64,000 nt of DNA from Pseudeuparius sepicola (Eukaryota; Arthropoda; Insecta; Coleoptera; Anthribidae). Every line of letters begins with the position of its first letter. Within the stretch, counting starts at the first letter, position 1. The stretch is from the NCBI GenBank assembly GCA_963920635.1, contig OY987304.1, positions 37,510,365-37,574,364 of the forward strand, given 5' to 3'. Under the pieces are notes generated by a model, which saw nothing but the letters and a program-made list of their open reading frames with translations, was not told where the DNA came from and ran no database searches. Below are positions 57,590 to 64,000 of this stretch, one piece after another. A program made the translations under genes and the position numbers.

Positions 57590-59111
57590 TACACTGTGTC
57601 CCGGATAAGAATGAACAGCATGAGGATATTGCAAACGGTGAGAGATAGAGCAAAGGTTGAATAGGGAAAAAGTTGCGCAATTTTGAGGTCAATAAAATGG
57701 CACAAACAGATTTTTAATATCTTTTTTCGTTTTTGAGTTATTTTGAAAAAAGTAAAATTTTGCGTTTTCGATTTTATTTTTTTCTGAAGTTGTTATCACA
57801 GATAGAGAAAAAAGAAAAACACTTTCTTATGGCACTTTTTAACGGGCCTTAAGATGGCGTTTTTATATTTGTTCTACAACGTTTCGTTTTTGAGGAACCA
57901 TCTTCAACTTTATTTTTTTAAATACGGACCTGGATTTTTTTTTAGATTTTGAAAGCACTTTTCATTGCAAATACCATGATGTATGACACGAAATATTTTT
58001 AAAATGTTTTGAGACAATTATACTGAAATTTCCTTTTTTTTCCATTCATTTTTTTGTCTAATGCGGCCCTGTATTTAATAATAAGGAGTCTAAATATTAA
58101 TCAGTATTGACAACAATTTAACTTACAGTTTATTTTTACTTCGAATACTTAATATTTTTAAATTGTACGGCCCTGCGTCTGGTAAAGTGTTTTCCTCTGT
58201 TGTACAGCAAACAGTGTCGCATTGTGTTTTGGAGTAAATTCTTCGCTTTTCCTAATTGCGTGAAGAAAGCTTTAAGCCAACTTAATCAATAACTTTTGCC
58301 ATTTATTAATTGCAAAAATACATTCGTTCGGCCTCTACACTATTTCTGTGGCACAAGATATAACATGCTGACATGTTAAATTTGTCGTCATTTGAAAAAG
58401 CACCCTCCATTTGTAATGAAATAAATTGTTAACTAAATGATACAGTGGGAGTTATGACAAATGACAAGGGATTGGTTTCGTTGTTTCAAAGCCTTCTAGG
58501 TGGAAGATTTTTATTTATTTTTTATTATCGTATGTGCCGTCCTTTTTTTAGTTCTCCAATTGAAAGATAAGTTGTAAGTTAAATTGTTGACAATACTGAT
58601 TAATATTTAGACTTCTTATTATTAAATACAGGGCCGCATTATAAAAAAAAAATAATGGAAAAAGGGAATTTTCAGTATAATTGTCTCAAAACATTTTAAA
58701 AATATTTCTTGTCATACATCATGGTATTTGCAATGAAAAGTGCTTTCAAAATCTGAAAAAAATATATCCAGGTCCGTATTTAAAAAAATTAAGTTGAAGA
58801 TGGTTTCTCAAAAACGAAACGTTGTAGAACAAATCCAAAAAAGCCATCTTAAGGACCGTTAAAAAGTGCCATAAGAAAGTGCTTTTCTTTTTTCTCTATC
58901 TGTGATAGCAACTTCAGAAAAAAATAAAATCGAAAACGCAAAATTTTACTTTTTTCAAAATAACTCAAAAACGAAAAAAGATATTAGAAATCTGTTTGTG
59001 CCATTTTATTGACCTCGAAATTGCGCAACTTTTTCCCTATTTAACCGTTGCCCTATCTCTCGCCATTTGCAATATCCCCATGCTGTTCATTCTTATCCGG
59101 GACACAGTGTA
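57590..59111. mobile_element. Large foldback element (1.5 kb)
   Basis: The left end tacactgtgtcccggataag is inverse to the right end, bounded by TA. Arms of about 550 bases are highly similar, sharing 'tgcgcaactttttcccta' in inverse, 'atcacagatagagaaaaaag', 'tacaacgtttcgtttttgag', 'catgatgtatgac' and 'aaatacagggccgcatta'. The spacer 58140-58560 is unique and non-coding. The mariner-like cactgtgtccc end and TA target suggest mobilisation by a mariner-family transposase. Confidence 0.85.
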
Positions 59112-59432
59112 TATAAGAACAAGGAACAATTACCAGAACATTCAAATTATCTAAACTCTTTTATTATTTGCACATATTTTAACCAAAATCCAGGACCAAA
59201 CTGTATTTTTTTTAATAAAGATGACTTTTCTCTCAGAATACCAGTATCATACCCGTATTTTTGCATTTTGTAATATTCCGTTTTATTCTCTATAACTTTT
59301 ACTAAACACATTTATGCATATCTTGTTTTGCTTGAAAAATTTGCGCATCACAATATTTTAACAGTACACTTTGAACACCCTGTAACACGCAATATAAGGT
59401 TTAATAATGGCCTATTTCATAAAGGCAATTCG

Positions 59433-59580
59433 AGCATATACTATAATTGGTATATTGTGCAACCAGTTACGCAGTGAGGCTTATTGCATGCGAGTGCACA
59501 AGTTGTGGCACGAGGCAAAGCCTTCTAGTGCACGAGCAAGCATTATGCATTGCCTAACGAGTTGTATATACTATAATTTG
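59433..59580. mobile_element. Small inverted-repeat MITE
   Basis: The ends tatactataatt and its inverse enclose diverged arms with repeated 'gtgcac' and 'cacgag' words (gtgcacaagttg, gtgcacgagcaag) and 'gcattatgcattgcc'. It is about 148 bases long with no coding capacity. Confidence 0.55.
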
Positions 59581-59639
59581 TGAACGATTTGGAATTTATG
59601 TTTCAATTAGGTAATATTCGGCACAAGTACACTTCATGA

Positions 59640-60275
59640 AAAAAAGAAAATTATTTTTCTTGAAATCGGCAGTGAAGTGTCCTAAAATCGCCATTAAAAG
59701 CTCAGAAATCGGCAGAGAAGTATTCCATTATTGTGCGATTTTTTCAATAAGTCGGCCTTGGCGAGATGTAAACATCAAACGTCAGACTCGGAGCCATCGC
59801 CCGTCAAAAGTGACCAAATATTCAAAACCCGGCCAATAAAGGTCCATTTAACCTTTCGTACACGTTGCGAACTTGTTATCTATAGCAGCGCAATCTTTCA
59901 GGATAAATATCTTAGTAGGATTGAATGGTTTGAATATCAATAGATTTGTTATGGAGGCTGCACAACAAGCAGCAGTTTGGTTTTTCTGTTCGAAGACGCC
60001 GTATCTTGTCATTCTTTACCTAGTTAGAGAGATCGTCAAAGTCAAGCAACGCCGCGCGCAGTTGGTTCATGGACGGGTGATCCCGTATGATTATTTTCTT
60101 GCCTAATAAAACATTTTTCTCCGATTTAAAAAAAAATGTAATATTTACCTCGGCACTGAAGTTCTTTTTATGACTCATGTGGTTTATTTGCCTCGGTCAG
60201 AGGCCTCGGCAACTAAATTCCACATGAATCATAACAAGTTGAACTTCAGTGCCTTGGTACATAAATAACTACTAT
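59640..60275 (+). repeat. Family A repeat, copy in opposite orientation
   Basis: It starts with three 22 bp units ('gaaatcggcagtgaagtgtcc', 'aaaatcgccattaaaagctc', 'gaaatcggcagagaagtatt'). The open frame LARCKHQTSDSEPSPVKS runs from 59755, shifts once near 59900, and ends PYDYFLA at 60106. The hairpin (60150-60262) and terminal cataaataacta close it. Nearly all of the 113-codon frame seen at 12043-12384 is recoverable, with mostly conservative differences. Confidence 0.75.
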
Positions 60276-60280
60276 TATTG

Positions 60281-61384
60281 ACAATCGTCAGGTTAGTATT
60301 TATAGATATTGTGTAGTTGCGGAATATCGACAATATTTTATTCGATATCGAAACTATTAAACTAAGGTAAAATGCATTCTTATTATTGGAAATCATAATA
60401 CTCATCGAACCTGATTAAATAATGTTGCTAAAGTTGAAATTATACTTTTATTGCCAAGAAAAATTGCGGGCAGGTCGTTTACAAAGCCTTTTTTTAATGT
60501 AATTAAATAGTTTTTATTTTTCGTGGATCATTTATTATTTTTTATTTTTTGAGTTTTTACATTCTCAAAATTGACCGTGCAAACATATGTAACATACCTA
60601 CACTGTTGGAATAAAAAAAATGTACACATATTGAACATGTTAAAATATGCAACGTATGCCGTAGGTATTTAAAGAAATATAACTTTGTGTCGTAATTCAA
60701 AAACAGTAAAATTTATATAAAGGATCTGAAATACATCCTGTATTTCCCAAATCGATCAAGATATCAGGATGCGGTTTGCGGCATTCGACTTCTTTCGAAA
60801 ATCGAGCACAGTACCTTTTGTCTATCTCTGCGGGAAATTAGGGGAAACCCCCAAAACTACCCAATTTGGGACACGCTGTATATCGAATGCTTTCCCTTTT
60901 TGGTGCGTGTTTACGCCCTGTCCCGTCTTCATCATTTTGCGTTTTTCAATCAGACGCCGGATCGTACTTCGGGCCCGAAGGTCCCTCTTGAATTTAAATA
61001 TAGCACCGCGAAATTATGGCACGTGCTGGGGACCCAGTCACGGGGCGTTGCGCGTGACGAACGGCTGCGACGCCTGTTTAGGCGGAAAATAGGTCGGAAA
61101 TGAAAAAAAAGTACGCTCTTTGTCACAGAGGTGGATCGCTTTAATTTTTAAAGGGACCCGACGGTGCCGGAATGTAAGGAATTTTTCGTTTTATTATTTA
61201 TATTGTTGTCGGAACAGAGCATCAAAACAAGTGGCGTTGGCGACGAGTTGCGGGCAAACAACAAAAATGTACAAATGTTAGGTGGCAAAGGGAATGCCTC
61301 AAAAGAGTTTTCAGGGGAAAATAAGGAAATGCTCGAAAAATTATCCTTTACTGTATACGACTTTAACCAGCATAAAAAATTTAA
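60281..61384. other. Non-coding stretch with MITE-like ends
   Basis: Words acatcctgtatttc (60733) and gggacacgctgtatat (60868) resemble decayed MITE termini enclosing about 140 bases. The part 60890-61160 is GC-richer, with a 107-codon open frame but no domain. No gene is supported. Confidence 0.35.
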
Positions 61385-61590
61385 CCAAGGACAGGGGTAA
61401 AGTTAAACCCCTATAAAATTATCTCTATGAAAAACTCAGCAAAGAAAAAAAATTCAAAAGTTTTTGGACCGCTGACCTCTTTTCTTGTTTCATCGCGGCC
61501 ATCATAATTTAAAAGCTGCAATGTTGTCAAACTTCATAAATAGCGTAATGTTATTCATTGCCGAATATTAAAAAAAAAAAACAGCAAAAT
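61385..61590 (+). repeat. Dispersed repeat, second copy
   Basis: This is the partner of 960-1165 in the same orientation. It ends just before the LTR, so the retrotransposon may have inserted at its edge. Confidence 0.5.
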
Positions 61591-61593
61591 AAA

Positions 61594-61817
61594 AGTTATG
61601 GCCGTATGAACAATGGTCCCGTTTGTGTAAAAGTGCGGACAAAGTGCTGAGTGCGCGGGCACGTGTAGGCTAAGCTTGCTTTTTGTATACTTATAAATAT
61701 GAGCTCTGCTCCATGTATATTTAGTCTTGTCTTGTCTTGTAGCGTGAATCGCTGCCCTGCTGTAACTGTCAAAATAAATTGTTTTAAAAACGTATTTTTC
61801 GAAATCGTTAATTAAAC
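61594..61817 (+). mobile_element. 5' LTR of a Ty3/gypsy retrotransposon
   Basis: The LTR is inferred to start agttatggcc and end ttaattaaac just before the primer-binding site, about 224 bases. It holds a TATA-like tatacttataaatat at 61687 and a polyadenylation-like aataaatt at 61773. The start is a guess because the 3' LTR is outside the window; a short AGTT...-type terminus is usual for the 17.6/297/gypsy group. Confidence 0.6.
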
Positions 61818-61835
61818 TGGCGCAGTCGGTAGGAC
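61818..61835 (+). promoter_or_regulatory. Primer-binding site (tRNA-Ser type)
   Basis: TGGCGCAGTCGGTAGGAC directly follows the inferred LTR. From memory it is the primer-binding sequence of 17.6/297-like elements, complementary to the 3' end of a serine tRNA. It would prime minus-strand DNA synthesis. Confidence 0.8.
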
Positions 61836-62189
61836 GTGCGTCCAGTTTCCGCGTTCGTGCGTAAGTTTGGAATCCCCACGGTATCGGAACCGCATTCTAC
61901 CGCGTCGCGAGAAGCTAAAAGATTTTTATCTTGAAGACGTCGTCCAACAACCCTGATCTTCGAGGCATCGCAGAGAGGCAGCCCCTGGATCAACCCAACT
62001 CCCGGCAGACAGCACGACCAGCAGCTACAACAAGACATTGCTCACCAGAGGACCTTGGCCTGCGACCATCGATTTGGTAAGAGTTGAGTATTCCTTTGGT
62101 TCCCATTTTACCCTATTTCCCTTTATTTTTAAGATATTTTGAGATATTTTTGATTTTTATGACATATTTTTGAGTTTTGAATATTTTTG
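61836..62189 (+). other. Retrotransposon 5' leader
   Basis: About 350 bases lie between the primer-binding site and the gag start. The first two thirds are GC-richer and the last third is a T-rich stretch with repeated 'atatttttga'-like words. A donor-like GGTAAGAG lies at 62077. Confidence 0.7.
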
Positions 62190-63593
62190 ATGAGCGAGAG
62201 CGATATTTCTATTGATATAGAGAGTCTTTCAAGTTTATTCACAAATAATTTAAGCTTTGAGGAACAAAGTAACGTAACCGAGGTTACCCAAGTTATTAAT
62301 AAGGAAAGTGATCAAATAATAATCGCAATGGCGAACGAAAAAATTGACCTGCCAATGCTTAAGATGTATGTTGAAACGATCTCTGAATTCGATGGCAATG
62401 CGACTTCTTTGCCCAAATTTATTTTTTATTGCGATTATCTTTTCGAAACATATAGCGGAATTAATGACGAATTTTTGCAAAACTATTTAATTAGAGTAGT
62501 CCAGATGAAATTGACTGGACGTGCCGAATTATTGATAGGCTGTCGTAACGAATTGGACACTTGGCAAAAGATAAAAGACGCGTTAACACAATGCTTTGGC
62601 GATCGTAGGAATCTAGAGTGCCTAGAGCAAGACGTATTTACAGCTAGACCCTTTAAAAACGAATCACCTTTAGATTTTGCAAAACGTTTACAAGTCATGC
62701 GTAGTAACTTAAGACCAAAGGTAAATTCTGATATTTACTTAAATCAAGCTGCTAAAGATATTTATGGTAGGCAGTATGATGAATTATGTCTACGAACATT
62801 TGTTAGAGGTTTATCAGGTCCCTTACAGACGATAATTCGTTTGAAGGAACCCGCATCCCTAGAAGATGCTATGAATTTAATTATACAGGAAGAAAATTTC
62901 CATTACACTCAGAATATTTTTAGGAATAGTCCACAAAGTAATTTTTCTAACTCACCACAAAATAACCCACGGACTAACAGACAGAACTCGTACCAAAATA
63001 ATTACCAAAACAACTTTTCTCGCCCTAATTTCCAAAATAACTTCCCAAGGAATAATTATCAAGGATACAACCATCAACCTAGGAACAATTTCCAAAACCA
63101 AAATTATTCTCCTAGACCAGTTTTCCCAAGTCAACCTATTAATGTACAACCAAATTATAATAACCAACAAAGACGTTTCCCTACCAACAGACAAGTTTTT
63201 GGTCCACCTCGTAATGTTTTCAGAGCTACTGGACAAAACATACAAAGGCAATACGAGCCTATGCAAACTAATTCCCAAACCAGTAGAAATAATAATGCTT
63301 TTAATCCTAGAAATCACGAAGCTATGTCTACAAATTCTAGAGTACCCTCTAATGTTCATAGGAGTTTCTCTGCTAGACAAAATAATTTCCCGAGAAATAA
63401 TTTTCAGCCACAAAATACTATAACCGAAGAGTTGTATCAGATTAATAGCGAAAATGCTAATAATGGAAGCCAGTCAATGCGCAATGCGTATGACTTGGTC
63501 CCCTCTCAGAATAAAGTTCAAATTCAAAACAAAAATGATATAAGTCCCGGAAATTTTCAGCAAGTCAGGTTGTCCCCGAAACGGAAGAAATAG
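62190..63593 (+). CDS. gag: Ty3/gypsy Gag polyprotein
   Basis: The protein is 467 residues starting MSESDISIDIES; the first ATG is at 62190. Residues about 65-245 are a gypsy-type capsid region: FDGNATSLPKFIFYCDYLF, then TGRAELLIGCRNELDTWQKI, CFGDRRNLECLEQDVF, a PLDFAKRLQ block and TFVRGLSGPLQ. Residues about 250-450 are a long Asn/Gln/Pro/Arg-rich tail with no CCHC zinc knuckle, as in 17.6/297-type Gag; the basic Asn-rich tail probably does the nucleic-acid binding. The frame is completely open, so this part is not decayed. A minus-strand open frame over the same bases is a shadow of the Asn-rich codons. Confidence 0.95.
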   Translation: MSESDISIDIESLSSLFTNNLSFEEQSNVTEVTQVINKESDQIIIAMANEKIDLPMLKMYVETISEFDGNATSLPKFIFYCDYLFETYSGINDEFLQNYLIRVVQMKLTGRAELLIGCRNELDTWQKIKDALTQCFGDRRNLECLEQDVFTARPFKNESPLDFAKRLQVMRSNLRPKVNSDIYLNQAAKDIYGRQYDELCLRTFVRGLSGPLQTIIRLKEPASLEDAMNLIIQEENFHYTQNIFRNSPQSNFSNSPQNNPRTNRQNSYQNNYQNNFSRPNFQNNFPRNNYQGYNHQPRNNFQNQNYSPRPVFPSQPINVQPNYNNQQRRFPTNRQVFGPPRNVFRATGQNIQRQYEPMQTNSQTSRNNNAFNPRNHEAMSTNSRVPSNVHRSFSARQNNFPRNNFQPQNTITEELYQINSENANNGSQSMRNAYDLVPSQNKVQIQNKNDISPGNFQQVRLSPKRKK

Positions 63594-64000
63594 AACCCGA
63601 AATTATTGAAATCCACACTGAAATATGCAATAGTTTACCCTATATTATTGTAGAAAATCCCCCTTTAAAATTACTAGTTTACACTGGTTGTTTTCAATCC
63701 CTTTTACGACCTTCTATTGTTGAAAAATATTACCCAAATTTCATTTATACCTGTCCAACAAGAATTCGAACTAGTTTAGGCCAAACCGAAGTTCAATTTA
63801 GAGCGAATATACCAGCTCCTGATATTTTTAAAACAGATCAAATGTTTATATGTACACTTTTTGATTTTCATGAATTTTTCGATGGAATTTTAGGACTACG
63901 TGAAATGAGGAAGTTAAAATTTATTATTGACCTCGACAGACAATTTTTAACAAATAATGTAACAAATATCCCATTCTTTTATCGTGACACAAAAGAAGAT
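63539..64000 (+). CDS. pol: Pol polyprotein, N-terminal part (protease), cut by window end
   Basis: The frame is open from 63539 to the end of the window, in the -1 frame relative to gag and overlapping it by 55 bases. The protease core reads LKLLVYTGCFQSLLRP where retroviral-type aspartic proteases of this group have a DTG triad; here the catalytic Asp is Tyr. Downstream, FHEFFDGILGLREMRKLKF is the second conserved protease block. The rest of pol (reverse transcriptase, RNase H, integrase) would lie outside. The Tyr suggests this copy cannot mature its own polyprotein, unless it is a sequencing error, even though the frames are open. Confidence 0.85.
63551..63557 (+). promoter_or_regulatory. 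Candidate -1 ribosomal frameshift site
   Basis: The heptamer A-AAT-TTT is in the correct phase with gag codons (AAT at 63552, TTT at 63555) and fits the X-XXY-YYZ slippery consensus. It lies 12 codons before the gag stop and inside the gag/pol overlap, just after the last upstream stop of the pol frame (63536). A downstream stem or pseudoknot was not evaluated. Confidence 0.7.

Noticed and set aside
61818..61890. Possible tRNA gene (TGGCGCAGTCGG...)
   Set aside because: It sits directly after an LTR end and before gag; it is a primer-binding site and leader.
62952..63413. 153-codon minus-strand open frame
   Set aside because: It is antisense to the Asn/Gln-rich gag tail, whose codons rarely give antisense stops.

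Overview
The window looks like insect nuclear DNA. It is AT-rich, has GT-AG intron signals and poly-A/T tracts, and carries arthropod-type transposable elements (mariner-like, hAT, Penelope-like, jockey/CR1-group LINEs, Ty3/gypsy of the 17.6/297 type). A beetle is my guess from the element mix, but nothing here proves the order. I find no complete host gene. There is one convincing host-type exon (THAP zinc finger, 3875-3945), a broken two-exon gene fragment on the minus strand (24825-25165), and islands of higher-GC, non-repetitive sequence that could be regulatory.

Layout. 1-8.9 kb: MITEs, the THAP exon, a 5'-truncated minus-strand LINE (5634-7050) and a scrap of Penelope-like element. 8.9-20.2 kb: a run of nested inverted-repeat (foldback) elements, including a 3.2 kb mariner-like element whose transposase is split by a 721 bp palindromic MITE. 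20.2-32 kb: mostly unique AT-rich sequence with a tRNA-Met-like SINE, two more palindromic elements and a 550 bp hAT MITE with a recognisable target duplication. 32.7-38 kb: an inverted pair of Penelope-type ends and three palindromic elements. 40.3-45.9 kb: an almost full-length LINE with intact ORF1 and broken ORF2; a tandem array of a 326 bp unit interrupts the reverse transcriptase between its PQG and YADD motifs. 46.5-48 kb: a 147 bp satellite that reverses orientation in mid-array. 48.2-52.2 kb: two decayed Penelope-like elements with hammerhead-like motifs. 52.6-60.3 kb: mariner, hAT and THAP pseudogene pieces and a 1.5 kb foldback. 61.6-64 kb: the 5' part of a Ty3/gypsy retrotransposon (LTR, primer-binding site, gag, start of pol) that runs off the window.

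A recurrent unnamed repeat, called family A here, occurs at 11.9, 23.1, 26.4, 46.5 and 59.6 kb. It has a near-perfect ~118 bp hairpin at one end, 22 bp subterminal repeats at the other, and an open frame of about 110 codons between them. It is the best candidate for something undescribed, together with the satellite lodged in the reverse transcriptase.

All identifications are by eye from translated motifs and repeat comparison; no database search was possible.
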